A program made the translations under genes and the position numbers. A stretch of DNA of 64,000 bases. Origin: Caballeronia sp. SL2Y3 (GTDB taxonomy: Bacteria > Pseudomonadota > Gammaproteobacteria > Burkholderiales > Burkholderiaceae). This document shows, piece after piece, positions 17,503 to 27,425 of this stretch. The stretch spans positions 62,001 through 126,000 of the forward strand of contig NZ_CP084260.1 of assembly GCF_022879575.1 (NCBI RefSeq), written 5' to 3'. Below the pieces are notes generated by a model. The model saw only the letters and a list, made by a program, of their open reading frames with translations. It was not told the DNA's origin and searched no databases. Every line of letters begins with the position of its first letter. Within the stretch, counting starts at the first letter, position 1.

Positions 17503-18095
17503 GGCGCGGTCTCCTTCGGCATGACGACGATGGTCGCCGTCGCCTTCATCACGTTTTCGCCGAGTTGATTCTGAGCGCCGCCTTCGAGCTTCGTCAGGTC
17601 GCCGCCGAGGCTCGCTTTCCACTTCGCTTCGATCACTTGCCAGCGCATGGTGAGCACGTCGCCGGCTTTCACGGCGCGCGTCAGTTTGATGCCGAACTCC
17701 AGGCCGAGCGGCTGCGCGTATCGCGCGAAGTGGTCGGCGATCATCGCCATGAGATGCGCGGTCGGCTGCGTGCCGGACGCGATCAGCTCGCCGAAGCGGC
17801 TTGCGCGCGCGTAGATCTCGTCGTGATGCAGCGGGTTCGTATCGTTGACGAGCGTCGCGAATTCGCGGATGGAATCGGCCGGCAGCGCGAGCGTCGCCTC
17901 GAACGATTCGCCGAGCATCACGACGCGCGCGCCTTGCCTGCGGCTCGGAATGCGCGCGAGCACGCTGCGTTTCGCAGCGTCCTCATAGGCGCTCCATTCG
18001 GCGATCTCGTCGATCGTGCGAAAGCAGCCATCGCAGAAGCCCGTTTGCGCGTTCATGCGGCAGACGTCGACGCACGGCGACGGCACGCCGTTCAT
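17499..18095 (-). CDS. DUF1289 - MaoC-like dehydratase fusion
   Basis: One 198-residue frame with two parts. Residues 1-54 match the DUF1289 pattern, a small probable metal-binding domain: SPCVDVCRM, CDGC, then RTIDEIAEW. From about residue 58 (MLGESFEA) a hotdog-fold MaoC-type (R)-hydratase domain follows, with VNDTNPLHHDEIYA carrying the catalytic Asp and His, and FGELIASGTQ. The two are usually separate proteins as far as I know, but here there is no stop codon between them; an internal ATG at the junction could give a separate hydratase. It overlaps the YbaK gene upstream (ATGA) and the MBL gene downstream (GTGA), so the three are tightly coupled. Confidence 0.85.
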   Translation of the reverse strand: MNGVPSPCVDVCRMNAQTGFCDGCFRTIDEIAEWSAYEDAAKRSVLARIPSRRQGARVVMLGESFEATLALPADSIREFATLVNDTNPLHHDEIYARASRFGELIASGTQPTAHLMAMIADHFARYAQPLGLEFGIKLTRAVKAGDVLTMRWQVIEAKWKASLGGDLTKLEGGAQNQLGENVMKATATIVVMPKETAP

Positions 18096-18604
18096 TGGGC
18101 CGCCGTCTCGCGCAGCGCGACATCGGCGACCGGCGCGCCCGTCAGATCGATCAACTCTCGCGGCGACAGATTGAAGACCGCATGCGGATGCCCGGCCGCG
18201 GCCCACAGGCTGTCGAGCGCGAGCAGGTCTTCGTCGATCAGCGTGACCGGTTCGACCGCATGCCCGATCGGGCACACGCCGCCGATCGCGTAGCCGGTCT
18301 TCTCGCGCACGAACTTGGCATCGGCGCGGGCGAGCGCGCCTACGCGCGCCGCGACTTTCGCTTCGTCCACGCGATTCGCGCCGCTCGCGATCACGAGCAC
18401 GGGCGCGTCGTCTTCGCGGCGGCGAAAAAGAATCGACTTGGCGATCTGCGCGATCGAGCAGTCGAGCCCGGCCGCCGCTTCCGCCGATGTCTTGCCGGTC
18501 TCCGGCAGCATCACGACCGGATGCGGATGACCGCGCTCCTGCAACAGCAACGCGACACGGCGCGCGGAATCGGGCAGGGCTTCGATAGGAGTCGGTTCGA
18601 TCAT
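18092..18604 (-). CDS. YbaK/prolyl-tRNA deacylase-like protein
   Basis: Predicted 170-residue single-domain trans-editing factor related to YbaK and ProX, which hydrolyse mischarged aminoacyl-tRNA. Conserved features are the AKSILFR stretch with the tRNA-end-contacting Lys, FVREKTGYAIGGVCPIGH, and VFNLSPREL near the C-terminus. The start at 18604 has GAAGAGAAA. It is first in a coupled group with the DUF1289-MaoC fusion and the MBL hydrolase. Which amino acid it edits cannot be told. Confidence 0.88.
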   Translation of the reverse strand: MIEPTPIEALPDSARRVALLLQERGHPHPVVMLPETGKTSAEAAAGLDCSIAQIAKSILFRRREDDAPVLVIASGANRVDEAKVAARVGALARADAKFVREKTGYAIGGVCPIGHAVEPVTLIDEDLLALDSLWAAAGHPHAVFNLSPRELIDLTGAPVADVALRETAAQ

Positions 18605-18626
18605 GGAGTTTCTCTTCGTGGCACGC

Positions 18627-19547
18627 TTAGACGCAGACTTCGCCGCTCTTTTTCTTCGCGAGCAACGCGCGGCCGGCGCGCGAGGCGCTCGGCTTGCCGA
18701 TTGCGCGCGAAATGAAGTCGCCGATCTCGACGAGTTCATCGAGATTCACGCCGGTCTCGATGCCGAGCCCGTTCATCAGATACACGACGTCTTCCGTCGC
18801 GACATTGCCCGTCGCGCCCTTCGCGTACGGACAGCCGCCCAGTCCCGCGACCGACGCATGAAAGATCTCGATGCCTTCGAGCAGCGCCGCATAGATGTTG
18901 CCGATGGCCTGGCCGTACGTATCGTGAAAGTGGCCGGACAGACGCTCGCGAGGAAACACCTTCGATGCCGCCGCGACCACTTCGCGCGTGCGCTTCGGCG
19001 TGGCGACGCCGATGGTATCGGCGATATCGATCTCGTCGCAGCCGAGCGCCTTCATGCGCTCGACGACGTCCACGACCGACGCCACGCTCACTTCGCCCTG
19101 ATACGGACAGCCGAGCGCGCACGAAATGCTCGCGCGCAGCCGCATGCCGGCTTCCTTCGCGGCTTTCGCGACCGGCTCGAAACGCGCGATGCTCTCCGCG
19201 ATGCTGCAATTGATGTTCTTCTGCGAGAACGCCTCGCTTGCCGCGCCGAAGATCACGACCTCGTCGGCCTTCGCTTCGAGCGCGCCTTCGAAGCCGCGCA
19301 TGTTCGGCGTGAGCACGGAGTAGATCGTGCCCGGCCGACGCTCGATGCGGGCCATGACGGCGGCGGCGTCGGCCATTTGCGGCACCCACTTCGCCGATAC
19401 GAACGACGTGGCCTCGACATTCACGACGCCCGCGCGCGCGAGCCGGTTCACGAGCTCGATCTTCGTTTCGGTCGAGACGAATTCCTTCTCGTTCTGCAGA
19501 CCGTCGCGCGGTCCGACTTCGACGATTTTCACTTTCGTGGGAAGCAT
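18627..19547 (-). CDS. mvaB: hydroxymethylglutaryl-CoA lyase
   Basis: Predicted 306-residue TIM-barrel lyase splitting HMG-CoA into acetoacetate and acetyl-CoA, the last step of leucine degradation. Catalytic features are all visible: GPRDGLQNE with the essential Arg-Asp, GHFHDTYGQ with metal-binding His residues, and GLGGCPYAKGATGN with the active-site Cys and glycine-rich loop. The start at 19547 has CGGAGA. The other leucine catabolic genes are not linked in the window, although a LiuR-like regulator lies 15 kb away. Confidence 0.95.
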   Translation of the reverse strand: MLPTKVKIVEVGPRDGLQNEKEFVSTETKIELVNRLARAGVVNVEATSFVSAKWVPQMADAAAVMARIERRPGTIYSVLTPNMRGFEGALEAKADEVVIFGAASEAFSQKNINCSIAESIARFEPVAKAAKEAGMRLRASISCALGCPYQGEVSVASVVDVVERMKALGCDEIDIADTIGVATPKRTREVVAAASKVFPRERLSGHFHDTYGQAIGNIYAALLEGIEIFHASVAGLGGCPYAKGATGNVATEDVVYLMNGLGIETGVNLDELVEIGDFISRAIGKPSASRAGRALLAKKKSGEVCV

Positions 19548-19576
19548 GGCTGTCTCCGTTATAAGCACCACGCGAT

Positions 19577-20518
19577 TCAGTAACCGCGCTTGAAATCCAC
19601 GATGCCGCTGATCGCTTCGCCACGCGCGAGCGCCCGGATCTTCGCGGCGATCTGCACGACGCTTTCCTCGCGCAACGTTTCCGCCGATATGTGCGGCGTG
19701 ACGCTGACGCGCGGATGCCGCCAGAACGGATGATCGGCGGGCAGCGGCTCCGCATGGAACACGTCGAGCATTGCGCGGGACAACTGCCCGCTGTCGAGCG
19801 CGGCGAGCAGGTCGGCATCGACGACATGCGGGCCGCGCGCCACGTTCACCAGATACGCGCCGCGCGCGAGCTTGCCGAACACGCGAGCATTCAGGATGCC
19901 TTCGGTATCCGGCGTGTGCGGCAGCAGGTTGATGAGCACTTTCGCGCCGTCGAGGAACGCGTCGAATTGCGCGGGACCGGCGAAAACCTCGACGCCTGCG
20001 ATGTCTTTCGGCGTGCGGCTAAAGCCGCGCACCGGCACCCCAAGAGCGACGAGCGAACGCGCCACTTCCGCGCCGAGCACGCCCAAGCCCAGCACGCCGA
20101 CCGTGAAACCCTCGCGCGCATGCTGCGGAAGTTTCTGCCAGCGGCCTTCGCGTTGCTGCGCGTCGTATTCGTCGAAGCGGCGCATGAAGCGCAGCACCGC
20201 ATAGGTCGCGTATTCGACCATCTGCTGCGCCATGCCGGTGTCTTCCAGACGCACGAGCATGGCGTTGGGCGGCAGCGTGCCCGGCTCCTTGCGCTCGACA
20301 TCCAGAATGGCATCGACGCCCGCGCCGAGATTGAACACGGCCTTCAGGTCGGGACGATCGGCGAACAGCTCGCGCGGCGCGCGCCACACGACCGCATAGT
20401 CGGCGTGCGCATTGTCGCCCGGTTGCCAGACGCGCACGTCCGCTTCGGGCAGTTCGCGCGCGAAGTCGCGCAGCCACGCGTCGGTGTCGGTGTGTTGCTC
20501 GTAGAAGATGATTTTCAT
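19577..20518 (-). CDS. ghrA: glyoxylate/hydroxypyruvate reductase A
   Basis: Predicted 313-residue 2-hydroxyacid dehydrogenase using NAD(P)H. The Rossmann motif GVLGLGVLGAEVARSL, the conserved VNVARGPHVVDADLL with the catalytic Arg, and the C-terminal HPRVSVTPHISAET with the catalytic His fit the GhrA branch. The ATG at 20518 matches the usual family start (MKIIFYE). A GTG at 20527 overlaps the upstream stop as GTGA and is an alternative. It shares a transcript with the VOC gene upstream and perhaps with HMG-CoA lyase downstream. Confidence 0.92.
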   Translation of the reverse strand: MKIIFYEQHTDTDAWLRDFARELPEADVRVWQPGDNAHADYAVVWRAPRELFADRPDLKAVFNLGAGVDAILDVERKEPGTLPPNAMLVRLEDTGMAQQMVEYATYAVLRFMRRFDEYDAQQREGRWQKLPQHAREGFTVGVLGLGVLGAEVARSLVALGVPVRGFSRTPKDIAGVEVFAGPAQFDAFLDGAKVLINLLPHTPDTEGILNARVFGKLARGAYLVNVARGPHVVDADLLAALDSGQLSRAMLDVFHAEPLPADHPFWRHPRVSVTPHISAETLREESVVQIAAKIRALARGEAISGIVDFKRGY

Positions 20519-20523
20519 GCGGC

Positions 20524-21006
20524 TCACTTGGCGAACAACTGGCCGATGTCGTTGAACGCCTTGAATTCAAGCGCGTTGCCGCACGGGTCGAGGAAGAACA
20601 TCGTCGCCTGCTCGCCCACTTCGCCCTTGAAGCGGATGTGCGGCTCGATGATGAACTGCGTCCCCACGCCCTTCAGACGCTCGGCGAGCGCATGCCAGTC
20701 GCTCATCGAGAGCACGACGCCGAAGTGGCGCACCGGCACGGCGTCGCCATCGACGGCGTTCTTCGCGGCGGGGCGCGCCTCGTCCGGCGAAAGATGCGCG
20801 ACCAGTTGATGCCCGAAGAAATCGAAATCCACCCACTCGGGCGAACTGCGTCCTTCGAGACAGCCGAGCAACTCGCCGTAGAACGCGCGGGCGTTCTCGA
20901 GACTGGTGACCGGAAAGGCGAGATGGAACGGCTGCAGCGTGCGTTGCGTCCTCGAATGGTCCGCGTGCTCGAAGCGGCCGGCGGATTCATCGGGTAGATC
21001 GGACAT
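20524..21006 (-). CDS. VOC-family protein (glyoxalase/bleomycin-resistance fold)
   Basis: Predicted 160-residue vicinal-oxygen-chelate protein with two beta-alpha-beta-beta-beta units. [20 protein letters not shown] carries the first metal His and the last repeat ends [16 protein letters not shown] with the metal Glu. This resembles small non-heme metal dioxygenase or lyase relatives. Reaction unknown. The start at 21006 has a strong GGGAGG. It lies directly upstream of ghrA. Confidence 0.85.
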   Translation of the reverse strand: MSDLPDESAGRFEHADHSRTQRTLQPFHLAFPVTSLENARAFYGELLGCLEGRSSPEWVDFDFFGHQLVAHLSPDEARPAAKNAVDGDAVPVRHFGVVLSMSDWHALAERLKGVGTQFIIEPHIRFKGEVGEQATMFFLDPCGNALEFKAFNDIGQLFAK

Positions 21007-21164
21007 ACGGCCTCCCTGTGGCGACGATGCGGCGATTCGGGACATTTTACGGTGACGGAGCGCCCGGCGTGCGGCTGCGAATAACCAAATGACGATTGAA
21101 TCGTTCGCGCCCGCGCTGCATCACGCGAGAATGAAGCCTGAACCGAATGCAGCGCGAGGCATGC

Positions 21165-21782
21165 ATGAACATGAACGACGAACCTTTCCGGCGGCCGGTG
21201 CTCGTGACCGTGCCCGGACTGCACGGCAGCGAAGGCGCGCACTGGCAGAGCTGGCTGGAGCGGCAGTACGCGGAGGCATCGCGCGTCGAGCAGGCCGACT
21301 GGGACGCGCCGCATCTCGACGAATGGGCGAGCGCCGTCGAAGCGCGGCTCGACGCCTTGCAGCGGCCCGCCGTGCTCGCCGCGCACAGCTTCGGCTGTCT
21401 CGCGGTCGCGCATGCGTTCAGGCGTGCGCGCAGCCGTGCGCTCGCGCGCGTGACCGGCGTGTTGCTGGTCGCGCCGGCGAGCCCCGACAAATTCCGGCTC
21501 GCGGGCCGGTTCGAGCCCGAGCGACTTGCCGTGCCGTCGATCGTGGTCGGCAGCGAGACGGACCCGTGGATGCCGGTCGACCGTGCGCGCGATCTCGCGC
21601 AGCAGCTGGGCAGCGCGTTCGTCAATTTCGGCGATGCCGGGCACATCAACACGGCGGCGGGCTTCGGGCCGTGGCCGCACGCGAAGTATCTCGTCGATAC
21701 GCTCGCGCACTACGCGCATTACGCGCCGCCCGAGGCGAACGCCGAGCGCGAGCGGTTGCAGCGTGAACATGCGTATGGCTGA
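21165..21782 (+). CDS. RBBP9/YdeN-family serine hydrolase
   Basis: Predicted 205-residue small alpha/beta hydrolase. It has VTVPGLHGSEGAHWQSWLE at the N-terminus, AHSFGC with the nucleophile Ser, SETDPWMP with the acid Asp, and GDAGHINTAAGFGPWP with the catalytic His, the usual RBBP9/YdeN pattern. Three in-frame ATGs lie close together (21147, 21165, 21171); 21165 fits best behind GCGAGG. A terminator follows the stop, so it is monocistronic. Biological substrate unknown. Confidence 0.85.
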   Translation: MNMNDEPFRRPVLVTVPGLHGSEGAHWQSWLERQYAEASRVEQADWDAPHLDEWASAVEARLDALQRPAVLAAHSFGCLAVAHAFRRARSRALARVTGVLLVAPASPDKFRLAGRFEPERLAVPSIVVGSETDPWMPVDRARDLAQQLGSAFVNFGDAGHINTAAGFGPWPHAKYLVDTLAHYAHYAPPEANAERERLQREHAYG

Positions 21783-21811
21783 TGCTGTTTCGCGCATTCG
21801 ATAACATAGAT

Positions 21812-21841
21812 GGCCGCCTGCGAGCGGCCTTTCGCTTTTTT
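21812..21841 (+). terminator. intrinsic terminator after the RBBP9-type gene
   Basis: GGCCGC-CTGCGA-GCGGCC forms a hairpin followed after a few bases by TTTTTT. It separates the hydrolase from the sulfate-binding protein gene. Confidence 0.8.
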
Positions 21842-21856
21842 GATTACGGGGAACTC

Positions 21857-22855
21857 ATGGCGGCATTCAGGCAAGTCGCGCTCGCGACATTGATCATGGC
21901 GACGGGCGTCGCGCACGCGGACACCACGCTGCTCAACGTCTCCTACGACGTGACGCGCGAGCTATACAAGGACATCGACGCGGCCTTCGTCGCGGACTAC
22001 AAGAAGCGCACCGGCGAGACCGTTTCGGTGAGGCAGTCGCATGGGGCGTCGAGCGCGCAGGCGTTGTCGGTGATGCAGGGCTTGCAGGCGGACGTGGTGA
22101 CGATGAACCAGCCGAACGACATCGACCTGCTCGCCGAGCGCGGGCAACTCGTGCCGGCCAACTGGCGCACGCGGCTGCCGAACGGCAGCGCGCCGTACAC
22201 CACGACGATGGTCTTCCTCGTGCGCCACGGCAACCCGAAGCACATCAAGGACTGGAGCGATCTGGCGCGGCCCGGCGTGCAGGCGGTCATCGCGAATCCG
22301 AAGACATCGGGCAACGGACGCTACACGTATCTCGCGGCGTGGGGCTACAAGAAGCAGCAGGGCGCGACCGACGCGCAGGCGCAGGACTTCGAGAAGGCGA
22401 TCTTCGCGAACGTGCCGGTGCTCGACACGGGCGGCCGCGGCGCGACGACGACGTTCACGCAGCGCGGCATCGGCGATGTGCTCGTGACGTTCGAGAACGA
22501 AGTGGGGCTGATCGAAGCGGGTGCGGGCGCGAAGGACTTCGACGCGGTGTATCCGTCGTCGAGCTTGCTGGCCGAGCCGCCGGTTTCGATCGTCGATAAG
22601 GTGGTGGACAAGCGCGGCACGCGCAAGGAGGCGCAGGCGTACCTAGACTTCTTGTACACGCCGCAAGCGCAGGAGATCATCGCGCAGCATCATCTGCGGC
22701 CGCGCAACGCGGACGTGCTCGCGAAGCATGCGAGCGAGTTCAAGCCGCTGAAGACGTTTACGGTGGAGCAGGTGTTCGGGAGCTGGCAGAAGGCGCAGCA
22801 GACGCATTTTGCGGACGGCGGGACGTTTGATCAAATCGTCGCCGACAAAAAATAA
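21857..22855 (+). CDS. sbp: periplasmic sulfate/thiosulfate-binding protein
   Basis: Predicted 332-residue substrate-binding protein of the sulfate ABC importer. The signal peptide runs to about residue 23 (TGVAHA|DTT). Family motifs include LNVSYDVTRELY, QSHGASSAQALSVMQGLQADVVTMNQ (quoted in parts), and NPKTSGNGRYTYLAAWGY, which contains sulfate-contacting residues. The ATG at 21857 follows GGGGAA. No permease or ATPase genes adjoin it, so it must work with a transporter encoded elsewhere. It converges with bioB. Confidence 0.95.
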   Translation: MAAFRQVALATLIMATGVAHADTTLLNVSYDVTRELYKDIDAAFVADYKKRTGETVSVRQSHGASSAQALSVMQGLQADVVTMNQPNDIDLLAERGQLVPANWRTRLPNGSAPYTTTMVFLVRHGNPKHIKDWSDLARPGVQAVIANPKTSGNGRYTYLAAWGYKKQQGATDAQAQDFEKAIFANVPVLDTGGRGATTTFTQRGIGDVLVTFENEVGLIEAGAGAKDFDAVYPSSSLLAEPPVSIVDKVVDKRGTRKEAQAYLDFLYTPQAQEIIAQHHLRPRNADVLAKHASEFKPLKTFTVEQVFGSWQKAQQTHFADGGTFDQIVADKK

Positions 22856-22903
22856 AACCCTCACGGGACTCGCGACCACCGACGCGAGCCCCGCGCTTAA
22901 CGC

Positions 22904-23935
22904 TCAATCCCCGCAGTGCCGCGCCGCCGTTTCGTGCGCCGCTTCCGCCCGCATTCCCAGCCGCTCGATGAGCTTCCGGTCCGCTTCCGCCTGCGGATTG
23001 CTCGTCGTCAACAGTTGATCGCCGTAGAAGATCGAATTCGCGCCCGCCGCGAAGCACAGCGCCTGCAACGCCTCGTCCATCTGCTCGCGACCCGCCGACA
23101 GACGCACCATCGCCTTCGGCATCGTGATGCGCGCCACCGCGATCGTGCGCACGAACTCGAACGGATCGAGCGCCTCGGTGCCGGTCAGCGGCGTGCCCGC
23201 CACCTGCACGAGATTGTTGATCGGCACCGACTCCGGATACGGCTCCATGTTCGCGAGCTGCGAGATCAGCCCCGCACGTTCGCGACGCGATTCGCCCATG
23301 CCCACGATCCCGCCGCAACACACGTTAATGCCCGCATCGCGCACGTGCTCCAGCGTATCGAGGCGATCCTGATACGTGCGCGTCGAGATGATCTGGCCGT
23401 AGAACTCCGGCGACGTGTCGAGGTTGTGGTTGTAGTAGTCGAGGCCCGCATCGCGCAGCGCCTGCGCCTGATGCGACTCCAGCATGCCGAGCGTCACGCA
23501 CGTTTCGAGGCCCATCGCCTTCACGCCGCGAATCATTTCCTTGATCGGCTCCAGATGGCGGTCCTTCGGATTGCGCCATGCCGCGCCCATGCAAAAGCGC
23601 GTCGCGCCGTTGGCCTTCGCGGCTTCGGCGGCCTTCAGCACGGCATCCACTTCCATCAGCTTGTCGGCCTTCACGCCCGTGTCGTGATGCACGGACTGCG
23701 GGCAGTACGCGCAATCTTCCTCGCAGCCGCCCGTCTTGATCGACAACAGCGTGGAAAGCTGCACGGCGTTCGGATCGAAATGCTCGCGATGCACCGTCTG
23801 CGCGCGATACAGCAAATCGTTGAACGGCAGTTCGTACAGCGCGACGACATCCGCGACGCGCCAGCGCGCGGGCGCTTGCGTCGGCGTGTGCAGTTGAACC
23901 GGTTGAGCGGTGCCGGCAGTGAGAGTCTGCGTCAT
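22904..23935 (-). CDS. bioB: biotin synthase
   Basis: Predicted 343-residue radical-SAM enzyme that inserts sulfur into dethiobiotin. The radical-SAM cluster cysteines are Cys71, Cys75 and Cys78 ([12 protein letters not shown]), and a YNHNLDTS stretch carries residues typical of BioB. Later [12 protein letters not shown] and RLSAGRE contribute the auxiliary [2Fe-2S] ligands. It is the last gene of the bioA-bioF-bioD-bioB operon, starting 6 nt after the bioD stop. Confidence 0.98.
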   Translation of the reverse strand: MTQTLTAGTAQPVQLHTPTQAPARWRVADVVALYELPFNDLLYRAQTVHREHFDPNAVQLSTLLSIKTGGCEEDCAYCPQSVHHDTGVKADKLMEVDAVLKAAEAAKANGATRFCMGAAWRNPKDRHLEPIKEMIRGVKAMGLETCVTLGMLESHQAQALRDAGLDYYNHNLDTSPEFYGQIISTRTYQDRLDTLEHVRDAGINVCCGGIVGMGESRRERAGLISQLANMEPYPESVPINNLVQVAGTPLTGTEALDPFEFVRTIAVARITMPKAMVRLSAGREQMDEALQALCFAAGANSIFYGDQLLTTSNPQAEADRKLIERLGMRAEAAHETAARHCGD

Positions 23936-23941
23936 GTGAGT

Positions 23942-24643
23942 TCAGTCCTTGAGATGAAGCGTGTCGAGCAGCGTGCGCACGTCGAGATGATCGGCGGCGC
24001 GCGCGGCATCGCGCGACGTGAGATGCGGAATCACGCCCAGAAGCGGCGCGGCGATGCGTTGCTTGAGCGTAGCGATGTTTTCGTCGGGATACAGCATATT
24101 CGGATCGACGCGATTGGCCACCCAGCCCGCGAGCGTCAGCCCGCGCGATGCAATCGCTTCGGCGGTCAGAAGCGCATGGCTGATGCAGCCGAGCCGCATG
24201 CCGACGACGAGCACCACCGGCACGTTCAGCGCGACGGCGAGATCGGCGGTGTCGTGCGTTTCGTCGAGCGGCACGCGAAAGCCGCCGACGCCTTCCACCA
24301 CGACGATATCCGCGAGCGTCGAAGCCTCGCGGTGCGCATCCACGATTCGCCCGATATCCAGCGCGATGCCTTCGCGCGCCGCCGCGATATGCGGCGCGAT
24401 CGGCTCGCGCATCATGAACGGCGTGCGCATGTCGGGCGGCAGCGCGACGGTCGCGGCGGCGTCCAGTTGATCGGCGTCTTCGTTGTGCAGCATGCCGTCG
24501 CGCATGACGGCGCCCGAGGCGATCGGCTTCATCGCGGCGGCGCGAAGGCCCGTGCGCGCGAAGCCGTGAAGCAGCGCGCAGGAGACGAAGGTCTTGCCGA
24601 TCTCCGTATCGGTGCCGGCGACGAAAAGGGATAAAGCGCTCAT
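23942..24643 (-). CDS. bioD: dethiobiotin synthetase
   Basis: Predicted 233-residue ATP-dependent carboxylase/cyclase forming dethiobiotin from 7,8-diaminopelargonate. The P-loop-type [12 protein letters not shown] is at the N-terminus, KPIASG supplies the catalytic Lys, and [12 protein letters not shown] lies around residue 115. The start at 24643 overlaps the bioF stop as ATGA, indicating translational coupling. Confidence 0.97.
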   Translation of the reverse strand: MSALSLFVAGTDTEIGKTFVSCALLHGFARTGLRAAAMKPIASGAVMRDGMLHNEDADQLDAAATVALPPDMRTPFMMREPIAPHIAAAREGIALDIGRIVDAHREASTLADIVVVEGVGGFRVPLDETHDTADLAVALNVPVVLVVGMRLGCISHALLTAEAIASRGLTLAGWVANRVDPNMLYPDENIATLKQRIAAPLLGVIPHLTSRDAARAADHLDVRTLLDTLHLKD

Positions 24644-25830
24644 AGCGTATTCAATGCGTGGTCGAGACGGTCGAGGTCTTCGCGGCTGTGCGCGGCGGAA
24701 AGCGAAATGCGCAGCCGCGACGTGCCGGACGGAACCGTCGGCGGTCGAATGGCGGGCACCCAAAGGCCATGCGCGTCGAGCGCGGCTGCAATGGCGAGCG
24801 TCTCGTCGTTGCCGCCGATCACGAGCGGCTGCACCGCCGTTTGCGAATCCACCGGAAGCCAGCGCGTGCGCTTGAGCATGGCGCGCGTGGTGTCGATGAG
24901 CGCAGCGAGATGCGCGCGTCGCGCGTCGCCTTCATCGCCCGCAATGAGCGCGATGCTCGCCGACACGGCATGCGCGACCGCAGGCGGCGCGGCCGTCGTG
25001 AAGATATACGGACGCGCGCGCTGAACGAGCCATTCGATGACGGTGGCATGCGCCGCGACGAACGCGCCCGCGACGCCCGCCGCCTTGCCGAGCGTGCCGA
25101 CATAGACGAGATGCGGCGAGCGCAGCGCGAAGTGCGCGAGCGCGCCGCGACCTTGCGGGCCGAGCACGCCGAAGCCGTGCGCATCGTCGACGACGAGCCA
25201 CGCGCCGTACCTTTCCGCCAGTTCGACGAGACCCGCGAGCGGCGCAACGTCGCCGTCCATGCTGAAGACCGTGTCCGTGACGATGAGTCTGGTCGCGGTT
25301 TCGTCGCGTGAGGCATCGAGCATGGCGTCGAGCGCGGCAAGGTCCGCATGCGGATAGATCTGCGTCTGCGCGCGGGAAAGCCGCACGCCGTCGATGAGCG
25401 AAGCGTGATTCAGCGCGTCGGAGAAAACGAGCGTGCCGCGCCCGGCCAGCGTCGTAAGCACGGCGAGATTCGCCATGTAACCGGTGCTGAAGTAGAGCGC
25501 GCGTGGATCGTCGACGAAGCCGCCCGAGAACGCGGCCAGATCGTCTTCGAGTCGAGCATGAGCGCGCGAATGGCCCCCGAGCAGATGCGAACCGCCGCTG
25601 CCCGCGCCGTAAAGCGCGGCGCCTTCGGCGAGCGCCGCGCGGATCGCTTCGTGCGCGGCGAGGCCGAGATAGTCGTTGCTCGCGAAGCCGATCATCGCGC
25701 GGCCATCGACGGTCATATGCGCGGAATTCGCCCCGTCGATGATCCTGCGACGGCGGCGCAAGCCGCGTGCGTCGATATCGGCGAGACCCTCATTCAGCGT
25801 CTCATAGAGCGCCTGCGTGGTGTCGTTCAT
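24640..25830 (-). CDS. bioF: 8-amino-7-oxononanoate synthase
   Basis: Predicted 396-residue PLP-dependent alpha-oxoamine synthase that condenses pimeloyl-ACP/CoA with alanine. Visible are [20 protein letters not shown] near residue 75, [10 protein letters not shown] with the PLP-nitrogen Asp, and [14 protein letters not shown] with the Schiff-base Lys. The start at 25830 overlaps the bioA stop as ATGA, and its stop overlaps the bioD start in the same way. A longer upstream frame is only bioA in another phase. Confidence 0.97.
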   Translation of the reverse strand: MNDTTQALYETLNEGLADIDARGLRRRRRIIDGANSAHMTVDGRAMIGFASNDYLGLAAHEAIRAALAEGAALYGAGSGGSHLLGGHSRAHARLEDDLAAFSGGFVDDPRALYFSTGYMANLAVLTTLAGRGTLVFSDALNHASLIDGVRLSRAQTQIYPHADLAALDAMLDASRDETATRLIVTDTVFSMDGDVAPLAGLVELAERYGAWLVVDDAHGFGVLGPQGRGALAHFALRSPHLVYVGTLGKAAGVAGAFVAAHATVIEWLVQRARPYIFTTAAPPAVAHAVSASIALIAGDEGDARRAHLAALIDTTRAMLKRTRWLPVDSQTAVQPLVIGGNDETLAIAAALDAHGLWVPAIRPPTVPSGTSRLRISLSAAHSREDLDRLDHALNTL

Positions 25831-27134
25831 GCGGCGGACTCCGCGAGCGTGGCGTCGAGCGTATCGAGCGTGCGCTGCGCGAGCAACGCGAGTTCGTCGT
25901 CGGAGAGAATGTACGGCGGCATCATGTACACCGTCTTGCCGATGGGCCGCATCAGCAGTTCGCGCTGCAACGCGTTTGCGAAGAAGCGGCGCGAGAACGC
26001 GGCATCTTCGGTATCGGCGTCGAACGCGAAGATCGTGCCGCGCTCGCGGAAGCTGCGCGTGCGCGCGTGCTTCGCGAGCGGCTGCAACGCTTCGCGCAGC
26101 AGCGCCGACTTGCGCCGGTTCTCTGCGAGCACGTTCGCGCTTTCGAACAAGTCGAGCGTCGCGAGCGCCGCGCGGCACGCGAGCGGATTGCCCGTGTACG
26201 AATGGGAATGCAGAAAGCCGCGCGTGATGTCGTCGTCGTAGAAGGCGGCGTAGATTTCATCGCGCGTGAGCACGAGCGAAAGCGGCAGATAGCCGCCGCT
26301 GATGCCCTTCGACAGACACACGAAGTCCGGCCACACGCCCGCCTGCTCGCACGCGAAGAAGGTGCCGGTGCGCCCGCAGCCGACCGCGATTTCATCGGCG
26401 ATCAGATGCACGCCGAACTCGTCGCAGAGCGCGCGCAGGCGCGTGAGATACGACGCGTCGTACATCGCCATGCCGGCCGCGCACTGCACGAGCGGCTCGA
26501 CGATCACCGCGGCAAGATGCGCCGCGCGTTCGGTTAAAAGCGCGCGGATTGCGTCGATCGCTGCATCCACGCCCGCCGACGCCGGCGATGCGACCACATG
26601 CGCGTGGCGAGTCAGCGGATCGTACGCATCTTTGAATAGCGCGACATCCGTCACGCCGAGCGCGCCGATGGTCTCGCCGTGATAGCTGTTCGCGAGACAC
26701 GCGAATTCGCGCTTCTCGCTCTGGCCGCGATTGCGCCAGAAGTGAAAGCTCATCTTCAACGCGATTTCGACCGCCGAAGCGCCATCGGAGGCGAAGAACG
26801 CGAGGCCGAGCGTCTTCTGCGTGAGCGCGGAAAGACGCTCCGCGAGTTCGACGGCGCTCGCGTGCGTGCAGCCGGCGAGCATCGCGTGTTCGAGCGTGTC
26901 GAGTTGGTCCTTCAGCGCGCGGTTGATGTCGGGATTCGCGTGGCCGAAGAGATTGACCCACCACGAACTGATGGCGTCGAGATAGCGGTTGCCCGCCGGA
27001 TCGTAGAGCCACGCGCCCTTGCCGCGTGCGATCGGCACGAGCGGCATGCGCTCGTGATGCTTCATCTGGGTACACGGGTGCCACACGGCGGCGAGCGAAC
27101 GCGCGACCCAGTCTTGATTGGCTTCTGTGTTCAA
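25827..27134 (-). CDS. bioA: adenosylmethionine-8-amino-7-oxononanoate aminotransferase
   Basis: Predicted 435-residue class III PLP aminotransferase using SAM as amino donor in biotin synthesis. Features are [11 protein letters not shown] at the N-terminus, [14 protein letters not shown] with substrate-binding Trp residues, [12 protein letters not shown] with the PLP Asp, and [14 protein letters not shown] with the Schiff-base Lys. No ATG fits the start. TTG at 27134 has GGGAG upstream and gives the usual length; a further TTG at 27233 would add 33 unlikely residues. It is the first gene of the biotin operon. Confidence 0.96.
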   Translation of the reverse strand: MNTEANQDWVARSLAAVWHPCTQMKHHERMPLVPIARGKGAWLYDPAGNRYLDAISSWWVNLFGHANPDINRALKDQLDTLEHAMLAGCTHASAVELAERLSALTQKTLGLAFFASDGASAVEIALKMSFHFWRNRGQSEKREFACLANSYHGETIGALGVTDVALFKDAYDPLTRHAHVVASPASAGVDAAIDAIRALLTERAAHLAAVIVEPLVQCAAGMAMYDASYLTRLRALCDEFGVHLIADEIAVGCGRTGTFFACEQAGVWPDFVCLSKGISGGYLPLSLVLTRDEIYAAFYDDDITRGFLHSHSYTGNPLACRAALATLDLFESANVLAENRRKSALLREALQPLAKHARTRSFRERGTIFAFDADTEDAAFSRRFFANALQRELLMRPIGKTVYMMPPYILSDDELALLAQRTLDTLDATLAESAA

Positions 27135-27376
27135 AACGGCTCCCAGGCCCGCGCGAACGCGAGCCGGTACATCGGGCAGGCGCGGCGGCCTGCGCTTTTC
27201 GAGGAAACTGCGCGAGACTTTCGCGCGCTCCAATTATCCCCAAAATGCGCGCGGCCTTCGCTTTTCGCCCACGTTTTGGACAATGCAGCCGCGCGCATCC
27301 GAAATGCGAAAACGCGCTTTCGCCGGCAACGTCGCTGAACGCGACGCCTAATCGTAGGATCGCCGCCGCAAGATGC

Positions 27377-27401
27377 AAAAACGCCGGCCCAGCGGCCGGC
27401 G
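27377..27401 (-). terminator. intrinsic terminator of the exported hydrolase gene
   Basis: On the minus strand CGCCGGCC-GCTG-GGCCGGCG is followed by TTTTT. It lies between the hydrolase stop and the bioA promoter region and insulates the biotin operon. Confidence 0.88.
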
Positions 27402-27425
27402 TCGTTCGAGGCGTGAACCGCGCGT

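Noticed and set aside
22866..22892. Hairpin GGGACTCGCG/CGCGAGCCC between sbp and bioB
   Set aside because: The stem is good, but no T run follows on either strand, so I did not list it as an intrinsic terminator.
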